A stretch of DNA of 64,000 nucleotides, taken from assembly GCA_030679035.1 (NCBI GenBank), contig JAUXTH010000006.1, positions 1 to 64,000 of the forward strand, written 5' to 3'. The notes beneath the pieces are model-generated. The model did no database searches and had not been told where the DNA came from. It saw only the letters and a list, made by a program, of their open reading frames with translations. Below are positions 42,052 through 50,323 of this stretch, one piece after another. A program made the position numbers and the translations under genes. Source of the DNA: Methylobacter sp. Its GTDB lineage: Bacteria; Pseudomonadota; Gammaproteobacteria; Methylococcales; Methylomonadaceae. Each line of letters opens with the position of its first letter. Positions within the stretch are counted from its first letter, which is position 1.

Positions 42052-43197
42052 TCAAACCTTAAAAAACACAAACACATTATCGATTTTTTTAACTTCCACG
42101 CACATCAGTTTGCATTGTTTTTTTATTGCCTCTAGCCGCTCAGGCTGTCCGCTGATCGCAAAAGGCAAAATCACTTCCAGTTCAATCTGGCCGTCCAGAT
42201 AATGGATTCTAAAATCATCTATAGCCAGCTTAAAATCCACCAGATAGCGATCCAGCAATCGTTGCACTTCGCCGCGGGACAGTGGCCTGGATTGCTCCTG
42301 CAAGCTTTCGTCATCCTCGGGATCGACATGCACCAGCACATCCATCACATCATCAAAACGCCTGATCAAATCGTCCCTGACGATGTCGCCGATCATGTGT
42401 CCTTCCGAAACGGTGATCCGGGGGTCGACGACGATATGCGCATCGATCAGCGCATCCTCGCCCATTTGCCGGGTGCGCAATAAATGAATGCCTTCGACGC
42501 CGTCTATGGCATGAATGGCGGCCCTGATCTCATCCACCAGTGCGGGCGGCAATGAGGTATCGACCAGCTCCTTGATGCTATCAAGCACCAGGTTCAATCC
42601 GATCTTAGCCACCATCAATGCGACCACGATGGCAGCAACCGCATCGGCCAACGGATAACCCAGCATCACCGCGCCTATGCCGAACAAGACCACCAGCGAC
42701 GAAATCGCATCACTACGCTGGTGCCATGCGTTGGCGAGCAACAGTTTGGAGCGGGTGGTTTTGGCGATGCGTTTGGTGTAATGGTACAGCCATTCGTTGA
42801 CCAGAATTGAAACTGCCGCGATAGCCAATGACAGCACGTTGGGCACCGGCAGATACTCGGGGTTAGCCATGCGCTCCATGACCGACCAAGCGATTGCGCC
42901 GCCGACGGCGATTAGGCCGACGCCCAATATGACCGTCGCGATGGTTTCAAAGCGGCGATGACCGTAGGGATGTTCATGGTCGGCCTCGCGGCTGCCCAAT
43001 CTGACCGCAATAATCACCAGCAGATCGCTGAGCAGATCAGACAGCGAATGAATGCCATCGGCAATCAGCGCCGCCGACTGCCCGAGGATGCCGAAACCGA
43101 TTTTAATCAGCGTCTGGAATACATTAATCGCCGCGCCGACATAGCTGGCCCTGGTTTTTAGTTTATCCATTTTTGCGGCATCCAAAACTTCAGCCAT
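42052..43197 (-). CDS. Cation diffusion facilitator transporter
   Basis: A 381-residue CDF (FieF/MamM type) inner-membrane metal exporter with six helices. Metal-site residues are visible in LIADGIHSLSDLLSDLLVII (DxxxxxxD pattern) and NAWHQRSDAISSLVVLFG (HxxxD). The cytoplasmic C-terminal domain follows (GVEGIHLLRTRQMGEDALID, AHIVVDPRITVSEGH). About 90 further residues extend beyond the usual end. Likely substrates are Zn, Fe or Cd; the sequence alone does not decide. It starts at the stop codon of the tusA-like gene. Confidence 0.93.
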   Translation of the reverse strand: MAEVLDAAKMDKLKTRASYVGAAINVFQTLIKIGFGILGQSAALIADGIHSLSDLLSDLLVIIAVRLGSREADHEHPYGHRRFETIATVILGVGLIAVGGAIAWSVMERMANPEYLPVPNVLSLAIAAVSILVNEWLYHYTKRIAKTTRSKLLLANAWHQRSDAISSLVVLFGIGAVMLGYPLADAVAAIVVALMVAKIGLNLVLDSIKELVDTSLPPALVDEIRAAIHAIDGVEGIHLLRTRQMGEDALIDAHIVVDPRITVSEGHMIGDIVRDDLIRRFDDVMDVLVHVDPEDDESLQEQSRPLSRGEVQRLLDRYLVDFKLAIDDFRIHYLDGQIELEVILPFAISGQPERLEAIKKQCKLMCVEVKKIDNVFVFFKV

Positions 43198-43424
43198 TAC
43201 CCGCCCACTTCCAGAATAATGATGTATTCATGGTCACCCGAAATGGTCTCCAGCACCTTGTGCCCATTGATTCGGCACCAGGTCGGAATGTCCTGCATCA
43301 CGCCGGGATCGGTGCAGACAACCTCCAGCTGATCGCCCGCTTTAAGCTGCTTAACCTTGTCCTGGGTGCGAATGACCGGCAACGGACACAGCAGGCGGCG
43401 AGCGTTTAGAATTTCCCTGCTCAT
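43197..43424 (-). CDS. TusA-like sulfur carrier
   Basis: A 75-residue TusA/SirA-family protein with the active Cys in LNARRLLCPLPVIRTQDKV (CPxP motif) and the usual fold end (HKVLETISGDHEYIIILEV). TusA proteins pass persulfide sulfur to acceptors in tRNA thiolation or sulfur oxidation. ATG 43424 overlaps the TGA of the upstream PP-loop gene by four bases (ATGA), so the two are coupled and probably work together. A start at 43433 would lie deeper in the upstream gene and is less likely. Confidence 0.93.
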   Translation of the reverse strand: MSREILNARRLLCPLPVIRTQDKVKQLKAGDQLEVVCTDPGVMQDIPTWCRINGHKVLETISGDHEYIIILEVGG

Positions 43425-44467
43425 ATAAACCATTCCTGTGGAATTTCGTCCGCAGCAAACGGCTTGACCTGGATAATCCGTTCGGAGCCGTCCTTATCGG
43501 CAATGCTTACATCGACTTGTTCGGCATCGCGTCCCTGTCCGTAGCGGGCGGTAATCCTTGCCGCCTGGAACAAATCCTCGGCGGAAGGCGAGCCGTCGAC
43601 CAGCACCAACGGCCCGGCGTGGCTGGCGCAATGCAGCGTGATAAACTCTTTTTTGTAACCCTGCATAAAGCGCCCTTCGCCTTCTTCCCTAGCGACGATG
43701 ATTTTAAAGTTTTGTCCCGGCCTGATGTGCCTGCCGACTTTCAGCAGCATCACATCATCAAGGTCGTATTGCTTGTCGCCGTCGCGCGCTTTCCATAAAT
43801 CGACCAGCTTGGCCGAATAGCTGGCATCGGTCAGAAAACAGCAGCCGCCCGCGGGCTGGGCGTAGTCGTCAAAGCCGAATTGCTCGGCCATCGCAATCTG
43901 CGGCTTGCGCGAGCGTCCGCTAAAATCATGCAGCTTTTCCCGGTCGACCCAGCCTTCGCGTTCCGGCAGGGTGGCAGGCAGGTTCTTTGCGCACAAAGGC
44001 CGCAATAATAAATCGTCCGCGCCTGATTCTCTGGACACGATCGGCATCGTCGCTTTGCGTTGCGACATCGGCCTTTGACCGATCACTTCGCCGGTGATGA
44101 TGAAATCGAAATCGTTTTCCACGATCCATTGCTTGGCCTTGTTGACCATGAAAATCTTGCAGTCCAGGCAAGGGTTCATGTGTGCGCCGTAGCCGTGCTT
44201 GGGATTGATCAGGACGTCTTTGTATTCTTCGATCACATCGACGATATGCAGCTTCATGCCAAGCTGTTCGGCGACCCATAAGGAGTTATTGCGTTTAGGT
44301 TTGGCCTTGTCATGGGCTCTGATCGCGTGGGTGTGGCCTTCCACGCAAAAACCGGTAAAGAAGTTGATGCCTTCGACATGGACGCCCTGTTCCATGATGG
44401 TTTTCGCCGCCAGCATTGAATCCAGTCCGCCGGAAATTAATGCCACTGCTTTTCTTTGTTTACTCAT
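43421..44467 (-). CDS. PP-loop ATP pyrophosphatase, MnmA/ThiI-like
   Basis: A 348-residue protein with the PP-loop VALISGGLDSMLAAKTIMEQ at the N-terminus and conserved NPCLDCKIFMVNKAKQ and DFIITGEVIGQRPMSQRK, a pattern shared with tRNA-thiolating enzymes. The C-terminal half (from about 200) includes QPAGGCCFLTDASYSAKLVD and is peculiar to this family, often labelled as a tRNA 2-thiouridylase-like protein. The CxxC at about 103-106 and GGCC near 213 are candidate sulfur-handling sites. The frame begins at a TTG at 44476, but ATG 44467 is preferred. Overlap with tusA suggests a sulfur-transfer pathway, the RNA or metabolite target being unknown. Confidence 0.85.
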   Translation of the reverse strand: MSKQRKAVALISGGLDSMLAAKTIMEQGVHVEGINFFTGFCVEGHTHAIRAHDKAKPKRNNSLWVAEQLGMKLHIVDVIEEYKDVLINPKHGYGAHMNPCLDCKIFMVNKAKQWIVENDFDFIITGEVIGQRPMSQRKATMPIVSRESGADDLLLRPLCAKNLPATLPEREGWVDREKLHDFSGRSRKPQIAMAEQFGFDDYAQPAGGCCFLTDASYSAKLVDLWKARDGDKQYDLDDVMLLKVGRHIRPGQNFKIIVAREEGEGRFMQGYKKEFITLHCASHAGPLVLVDGSPSAEDLFQAARITARYGQGRDAEQVDVSIADKDGSERIIQVKPFAADEIPQEWFI

Positions 44468-44545
44468 ATCACTCAAAAATTGGAAAAATTTATCTATTAT
44501 ACCGACTTATCTTCCAATTGGGTTTTGAATCAACAGCTAAAAATA

Positions 44546-44626
44546 GAACACGGATAACACGGATAAAATAATTACGACATTTTTAAAGATCCGTTTAAAT
44601 CCGCTCAATCCGTGTTATCCGTGTTC
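44546..44626. repeat. Inverted repeat GAACACGGATAACACGGAT
   Basis: A 19-base perfect inverted pair at 44546-44564 and 44608-44626 around a 43-base AT-rich spacer. Each arm contains ACACGGATA-type direct repeats. It lies between the second PilU-type gene's end (44637) and the start of the PP-loop gene. Hairpins of this type are widely dispersed in Proteobacteria. Confidence 0.93.
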
Positions 44627-44636
44627 CATTGCTTTA

Positions 44637-46070
44637 TCAACCAAAATTAATCTTGGCTTCCAGATCATTACTGGAATCGGCATTTTTCAACGCTTCTTCC
44701 AAACTGATTCTTCCTTCTTTGTACAGTCCGAACAACGCATCATCAAACGTCCTCATGCCTTTGCTGCCGCTGGATGTCATCGCCGTTTTAATTTCATTCA
44801 AGTCCCCTTTTAAAATCAGGTTCGCTATATGCGGCGTGTTGATCATCACTTCTATGGCCGCACAACGCCTCCCCGAGGTATCGGGAATCAAGCGCTGGGA
44901 AATAACGGCATTTAAATTGACCGCAAGATCCATAAACAATTGCGAATGATAGTCATGAGGGAACATGTTGATTACCCGCTCCATGGCCTGATTGGCGTTG
45001 TTTGCATGCATGGTCGAGATACATAAGTGACCGGTATTGGCCAGCTCCAAAGCGGCCGACATGGTTTCCCGATCCCGAATCTCGCCGATTAAAATAACAT
45101 CGGGCGCTTCACGCAAACAGGCTTTTAGCGCTCTGGCATACGAGTCGGTGTCAACGCCGACTTCGCGCTGATTGACGATGGATTTCAGGTTAGGGTGCGA
45201 AAACTCGACCGGGTCTTCAATGGTCAAAATATGTCCTGCCGAGTTGGCATTGCGGTGGTTAATCATGGCCGCCAGCGTGGTCGATTTACCGGATCCGGTA
45301 CCGCCTACCATCAGCACCAAACCGCGTTTGGCCATGATTAATTCCATTAAAATATCCGGCGTGCCTAGTTCCTTGCCGGTAGGAATTACCGAGGGGATCA
45401 GCCGCATCACCAGACCTACGGTTTTGCGCTGAAAAAAGGCATTGGCGCGAAAACGCGCACTGCCGTCCGGCAGACTGATTGCAAAATCCAGGTCTCTGGT
45501 AACCAAAAACTCGTCGATTTGTTCCTGGGTCATAATTCCGAAAGCACCCGATTTCGTTAGCTCTGGCGTCAGCAGGAACTCATCCAGCTTCACGGCCCGA
45601 CCATAAATTTTGGCTTTAACCGGCGAATCGACCGTTAAAAACAAATCCGAGGCATTCAAGCGAGTCATTTCTTGCAGATACGGCAGAATGTTTAAATCAT
45701 CTTCCGGCGCCGCACCCAGAATTTGGTGGCTTTCCGGTTCCGGCTCATCGGGTTCTGCTTTTGCCCGCGCAGAATCAGGGACAATGAACAACACCAAGCC
45801 GTTATCCTCGACCTTTGCACTAGCCAGAAATTTCTCTCCGTCAGGCGCGGCACAATTAAACTTTAGCGCTTTATTCTGGACTAATTCCTGCTTCTGGGCG
45901 TCATTAATCAGACTGAAAGTGATTTCTTTGATGATATTTGAGGTTAGCTCGTTTTTACCCAAAGGGTATTCCTCACCGGCTAATCCCAAGAGCGCCGGAG
46001 AACCCGCTTTTAAAGACAAGCTGTCGGCATTTTTTTCCAGCATTAATTTTAAATAAGGTGTCAGAGTCAT
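44637..46070 (-). CDS. PilU-type retraction ATPase with N-terminal extension
   Basis: A 477-residue PilT/PilU-family hexameric ATPase. Residues about 1-110 form an extra domain not seen in ordinary PilU (MTLTPYLKLMLEKNADSLSL; it looks like a partial duplicate of the PilU N-terminal domain). The ATPase core has LNASDLFLTVDSPVKAKIYG, Walker A VGGTGSGKSTTLAAMINHRN, the Asp box LTIEDPVEF, Walker B PDVILIGEIRDRETM and His box TGHLCISTMHANNANQAMER. The frame is open to 46139; ATG 46070 is chosen because the family-like sequence begins there. It follows the pilU gene on the same strand with a 119-base gap. Confidence 0.9.
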   Translation of the reverse strand: MTLTPYLKLMLEKNADSLSLKAGSPALLGLAGEEYPLGKNELTSNIIKEITFSLINDAQKQELVQNKALKFNCAAPDGEKFLASAKVEDNGLVLFIVPDSARAKAEPDEPEPESHQILGAAPEDDLNILPYLQEMTRLNASDLFLTVDSPVKAKIYGRAVKLDEFLLTPELTKSGAFGIMTQEQIDEFLVTRDLDFAISLPDGSARFRANAFFQRKTVGLVMRLIPSVIPTGKELGTPDILMELIMAKRGLVLMVGGTGSGKSTTLAAMINHRNANSAGHILTIEDPVEFSHPNLKSIVNQREVGVDTDSYARALKACLREAPDVILIGEIRDRETMSAALELANTGHLCISTMHANNANQAMERVINMFPHDYHSQLFMDLAVNLNAVISQRLIPDTSGRRCAAIEVMINTPHIANLILKGDLNEIKTAMTSSGSKGMRTFDDALFGLYKEGRISLEEALKNADSSNDLEAKINFG

Positions 46071-46189
46071 GTCAGTATCTGGTTTTGTGTGATGAGTTAA
46101 AAATCGGCCTGTATTGATCAGAGGAAAATCCAAAAACACTGCGCCGTCTGATCCAGACTAAGCGCATCGCTTTATCACCGTGGAACAGT

Positions 46190-47329
46190 CTATTCCTCGT
46201 CGTCGCCGTCTTTTGACTGCAACGCCAGTCCGCCAGTTGACCGATCTTCACCGGATGCCAATTTGATCTGCAAGCGCAACTCGTTTTGGGAATCGGCATT
46301 TCTTAAGGCTTCGTCATAATCTATTCTACCCGCCTGATACAGCTCCAATAAGGCCTGATCAAAGGTCTGCATGCCCAATTCGCGGGACTTGGCCATCAGC
46401 GGTTTGATGCTGGAAGCCTCGCCTTTGGCGATATAATCTGAAATCAACGGCGTGTTTAATAAAATTTCAATGGCCGCACAGCGCCCCCCATCAACGGTTT
46501 TAACCAGCCGCTGGGAAATAATAGCGCGTAAATTGACCGAAATATCCTGCATCAATTTCGCCTGTTTCGCCATCGGAAAGAACCCCAAAATCCGGTCGAT
46601 AGCCTGATTGGCATTGTTCGCATGCAAAGTGGCCAGCGCCAGATGCCCGGTCTGGGAAAATTCCAGCCCGTAATTCATAATCTCTTCGCTGCGAATTTCG
46701 CCCAGCACAATCACATCGGGAGCCTGCCGCAGGGTGTTGTGCAGTCCGGCTTCCCAGCTCTTGGTATCGACGCCGACTTCCCGTTGCATGATGACGCAAT
46801 TTTTATGGGCATGCACATATTCAATGGGATCTTCCAGGGTGATGATATGGCCGTAACTGTTCGCATTACGATGGTCGATCATAGCCGCCATAGACGTTGA
46901 TTTACCTGAACCGGTGCCGCCGACCATAATCACCAGGCCGTTCTTGTTCATCATCACGTCTTTTAAAATAGGCGGTAAACCTAATTTATCGAAATTGGGT
47001 ATTTCTGCGGCAATGACCCGGATAACCAAACCCTGGCAGCCTTGCTGGACATAGGCGTTGACCCGGAACCGGGATAGCCCGGCAGGCGCAATGGCAAAGT
47101 TGCATTCTTGAGTTTCTTCAAATTCCTTGAGCTGCTTATCATTCATGATGCACTGCGTCAGAGCCTTGGAATCATTAGCCGATAAGGGTTGCTGCGAAAC
47201 CGGCGACATTTTGCCTTTAACTTTTATTGCAGGTGGAAAGCCGGCGGTAATAAATAAATCAGATCCTTCTTTATGCAGCATAAGTTTGAGCAACTTAATC
47301 ATAAAGTCCATCGCTTCTTTTCTTTCCAT
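46190..47329 (-). CDS. pilU: Type IV pilus retraction ATPase PilU
   Basis: A 379-residue PilU. It opens MERKEAMDFMIKLLKLMLHK, with Walker A VGGTGSGKSTSMAAMIDHRN, Asp box ITLEDPIEYVHAHKNC, Walker B PDVIVLGEIRSEEIM and His box TGHLALATLHANNANQAIDR; IIMQREVGVDTKSWEAGLHN is PilU-like. It helps PilT retract pili. The frame is open to 47368, but ATG 47329 has GGGGGAAG just upstream. pilT, its usual partner, is not in the window. Confidence 0.94.
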   Translation of the reverse strand: MERKEAMDFMIKLLKLMLHKEGSDLFITAGFPPAIKVKGKMSPVSQQPLSANDSKALTQCIMNDKQLKEFEETQECNFAIAPAGLSRFRVNAYVQQGCQGLVIRVIAAEIPNFDKLGLPPILKDVMMNKNGLVIMVGGTGSGKSTSMAAMIDHRNANSYGHIITLEDPIEYVHAHKNCVIMQREVGVDTKSWEAGLHNTLRQAPDVIVLGEIRSEEIMNYGLEFSQTGHLALATLHANNANQAIDRILGFFPMAKQAKLMQDISVNLRAIISQRLVKTVDGGRCAAIEILLNTPLISDYIAKGEASSIKPLMAKSRELGMQTFDQALLELYQAGRIDYDEALRNADSQNELRLQIKLASGEDRSTGGLALQSKDGDDEE

Positions 47330-47847
47330 TGACTTCCCCCTGTATTGGTTGTCTATAATTGGTTTCACCCGGAATGGAGCGAAATTTAGTTGATTATAAT
47401 TTTAATTGTTAAAGTTACCTAAAAAAACGCAGGTACGCTAAGTTTGTCCAGAAAACGACAAAAGCCGCTTTATCTTTCCAGCTGTTGAATATCTGACCAT
47501 GCTCCAACGAGAAGGCAGCAACATTCCCAATATTGCCCAGCCCCACTGATTTTTAAACAGTTTTCATGAAATTGCCCTGAACAATACCAAGAGCCCCTTC
47601 CATTACTCGCACACTGATACCGTTGAAAATATTACCAAGTACTCAATTTGCCGCATTATGTACTAAAATGATTACAAAAAATGTACCTCTCGTTCCATTG
47701 TTGAAGTTTCCACAGATAATGTTCTACCTAATCAGACCCGATTCACAAATTGATGCCGTCGCCAATGGCATGCTATGCTTTTCCTCGGCGTGTGCCGATA
47801 TTGCTAACAATCCCAGTTCCCTTGTTTATAAAAAGGACAACAGTTAG
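47330..47847. other. Intergenic region pilU / cNMP-rhodanese gene
   Basis: This 518-base gap separates two divergent genes and should contain both promoters. No strong hairpin or repeat is present. A short open stretch near 47485-47550 (VEYLTMLQREGSNIPNIAQ) reads like a fragment of a protein but is interrupted and I cannot assign it; it may be a decayed gene end. The part just before 47848 has a weak AAAAGGACAACAGTTAG site for the downstream ATG. Confidence 0.4.
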
Positions 47848-48831
47848 ATGTTTACACAAGAGACTCAAGACGATTCAGATGACTGGATGTCAGCATTATT
47901 GCGGTCGCCTATTTTTCAACGCCTACCGCCTACCAATCTGCAAAAAATCTTGATGAGCCTGGAAGCCGTTCATTTCAGCAAGGGTGAAGTTATTATCGAA
48001 CAAGGCAGCATGGGGGATTATTACTACCTGATTAAAAACGGACACTGCGAGTTAACGCGCAAACCCACGCCTAATGCGAAAGAGATTAAATTGGCCCAAC
48101 TGGCTACCGGCGACACCTTTGGCGAGGACGCGCTGCTTTCCGATGCGCCCAGAAACGTCACCATTACGGCGCTGACCGATATTTCATTATTGCGGCTGAA
48201 TAAACCGCAATTTGTATCTTTGATAAAAGAGCCGTCGTTAACCTTTGTTGATCACGCGGAGATGCAGAAGGCGGTGCAGCAGGGCGCTACATTGCTGGAC
48301 GTGCGTACGCCGGATGAGTATGAAAAATACCACCTTGAAGGCAGCATCAATGAGCCTTTTTTCTCATTACGGATGCAGCTTAAAACATTAAATCGTGCCA
48401 AGCCGATCATTGTGATTTGCGGTGACGGCAAGACCAGCGAGGCTGCGGTATTTTTGCTGCTCCGCAATAAAATCAACGCCATGCTTTTGAAGGGTGGACT
48501 AGCTAGCCTTAACCCCGAGCCGGAGCCTGACATCGCCCCTGCCGATGCAGCTAATGCTACTGAGGTCGCTGTCGAGCGCCCCGCAACCATTCCTCAGAGC
48601 GAAGCAAAGCAGTCAGTCGAAAGTCCCGTTAGCGTCTCCAGCAGCGCCCAGGATAATCAAATCGCGGCGCTGCGCTCGGAAATTGAGGCGCTCAAGGCGA
48701 CCAACCAACAACTGACCGATAAATGCATGAAACTGGAGTTTGACAAGCAACATGCAGAAAAACAAACTCGAGTCTTGCACAAACAGTTGGAAAAGTTAAC
48801 CCAGGTGCTGGATAAACTTAAAGGGGGCTGA
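47848..48831 (+). CDS. Cyclic-nucleotide-binding plus rhodanese protein with coiled-coil tail
   Basis: A 327-residue soluble protein with three parts. Residues about 20-135: Crp-type cNMP-binding domain (SKGEVIIEQGSMGDYYYLIK; phosphate cassette FGEDALLSDAPRNVTITAL). Residues about 140-225: rhodanese domain with the active Cys in IVICGDGKTSEAAVFLL. Residues about 265-325: coiled coil (IAALRSEIEALKATNQQLTD and following). No DNA-binding domain, so it is a signalling or scaffold protein and not a transcription factor. It is a single gene, divergent from pilU, which hints at a link to twitching motility by position only. Confidence 0.9.
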   Translation: MFTQETQDDSDDWMSALLRSPIFQRLPPTNLQKILMSLEAVHFSKGEVIIEQGSMGDYYYLIKNGHCELTRKPTPNAKEIKLAQLATGDTFGEDALLSDAPRNVTITALTDISLLRLNKPQFVSLIKEPSLTFVDHAEMQKAVQQGATLLDVRTPDEYEKYHLEGSINEPFFSLRMQLKTLNRAKPIIVICGDGKTSEAAVFLLLRNKINAMLLKGGLASLNPEPEPDIAPADAANATEVAVERPATIPQSEAKQSVESPVSVSSSAQDNQIAALRSEIEALKATNQQLTDKCMKLEFDKQHAEKQTRVLHKQLEKLTQVLDKLKGG

Positions 48832-48895
48832 GGCTGGCTGGCGAAGGAAACGCACAATCCACATTGCGCGCAGCCTTCGCCGTCAGTCTGTATTC

Positions 48896-49975
48896 TCAGT
48901 TCAGTTGCTTACGAAACAACGGATATTTCTGGTTCTTGCCATTTAGGGCATTGTTGATTATCCCAACTAATCCCCGCCATTTGTGTATCAGCTTATTTCT
49001 GACCTGTTCCTCGCCGTAAACCAGCCTGATAATTTCAGTTTTGGCTTCCAGCCAATCACGAAGCTCGTAGCCTGGGCGAAAACCGCGTTTTTCGGCTTTG
49101 TAATAAGCGGCTTCAGCAATCATCACATCAAGGCTGACAGGTTGAGCGGAAGAACTGCCCGTCATGGTAAAGCCGCACATCACCAAATTTATAAGTCCTT
49201 GCGGCAAGCTTCCATTGAGGCCTATTGCCGCCGGTTTCAACTCCGCCAGCGTGCCGAACAAGCGATCCCATATTGACAGAACCGCGCCATAATTGCGGTC
49301 ATGTTCGTTACGCCGGCTTGAATGGTGAACACGGTGCAGATACGGCGTAATCATGAGCCAGCCCAAAAACTGCTCGCCCCGAAAGGTAATATTGCTGTGA
49401 TGCAGCATGGTGAAAAACACGATGACCGCCTCGTTCGCCAGCAACAATGAGCCTTTTATGCCTAACACAACAATCAGCATCGCCTTCATGACGGTGATGA
49501 CCGCTATTTCCAAAAGATGTATCCGAAATGCCGTTGAAACATTCAAATACGGATCGTTGTGATGCACTTTGTGAAACATCCACAGGCAATCAAAGCTGTG
49601 GCTGGCTTTATGCAAGAAATACAGCAACAAATCGATCGCTAAAAATGAAACAATCGCCTTCCATACCGGATTCTGGATATAGCTGAGCAGGCCTTTACCC
49701 GCAAATTGTTCAGCCAAAACCAGCAGCGATGGCACTGCCAATAACGACATCACAACGCTGTTAAAAACAAACAACTCAAGGTTCGCCCGATAGGACTGGC
49801 GCAACTGTTTTGCAGGCAGTTTTTCTCTGGGGTCGCAAAACTCAAAAATGATGAGCAAGGCAAAAAACAGCGCCAGGGTGTAGGTTGCCAGACCTCCTGA
49901 CGACAAGTTCAGGAACCACGTGAGATAGGATTGAAGTAAAGAAATTGAAGACTTAAGTTCGTTTAACATTGTCAT
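48896..49975 (-). CDS. Fatty acid hydroxylase / sterol desaturase family membrane protein
   Basis: A 359-residue membrane di-iron enzyme. The eight-His ligand set is visible: LHKASHSFDCLWMFHKVHHN (HxxxH and HxxHH), MLHHSN and HRVHHSSRRNEHDRNYG. Four to five membrane helices surround it. The family hydroxylates or desaturates fatty acids, sterols, hopanoids or carotenoids; the product here cannot be told from the sequence. It is a lone reverse-strand gene with a good purine run (GGAGATGACA) before its ATG. Confidence 0.9.
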   Translation of the reverse strand: MTMLNELKSSISLLQSYLTWFLNLSSGGLATYTLALFFALLIIFEFCDPREKLPAKQLRQSYRANLELFVFNSVVMSLLAVPSLLVLAEQFAGKGLLSYIQNPVWKAIVSFLAIDLLLYFLHKASHSFDCLWMFHKVHHNDPYLNVSTAFRIHLLEIAVITVMKAMLIVVLGIKGSLLLANEAVIVFFTMLHHSNITFRGEQFLGWLMITPYLHRVHHSSRRNEHDRNYGAVLSIWDRLFGTLAELKPAAIGLNGSLPQGLINLVMCGFTMTGSSSAQPVSLDVMIAEAAYYKAEKRGFRPGYELRDWLEAKTEIIRLVYGEEQVRNKLIHKWRGLVGIINNALNGKNQKYPLFRKQLN

Positions 49976-50323
49976 CTCCTCATTACAAAACTGACGTAAT
50001 TATTAGAGCAAAGTTATCTTAACCAGCAATTATCAAATTTGAGTGTCGCACAAATTTAATGCGTTTTTAATGTGCTGTTTACAAGAAACAGCTTAGCTTG
50101 TTATTTTACAATCGGACTCAAGCCCCAACCCGGCCCTCCTTTATTTAAATCGCAAATCAAAGCCTATTTTGAGATGACCAAAGCAAGCTTTGGACTCCAG
50201 AACATTCTAATACTGGAGTTCAAAGCTGGCTTTGAACCTTTTGAATTTTTTATGAGGTGCAACAGCTTGGGATATCTATACCGCTTCATCCGCAACCATC
50301 TACGGCTGAATAACTACAGATTT
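49976..50323. other. Gap between GMC and hydroxylase genes
   Basis: A 348-base stretch. It contains an imperfect inverted repeat, TTTGGACTCCAG (50190-50201) and CTGGAGTTCAAA (50213-50224), extended by AAAGCAAGC and GCTGGCTTT outside. It may be a repeat element or a weak terminator. No credible gene is seen, and the promoter of the hydroxylase gene must be near 49980-50060. Confidence 0.45.

Noticed and set aside
47485-47550. Possible gene fragment upstream of the cNMP-rhodanese gene
   Set aside because: The frame is short, interrupted and matches no family I can name.
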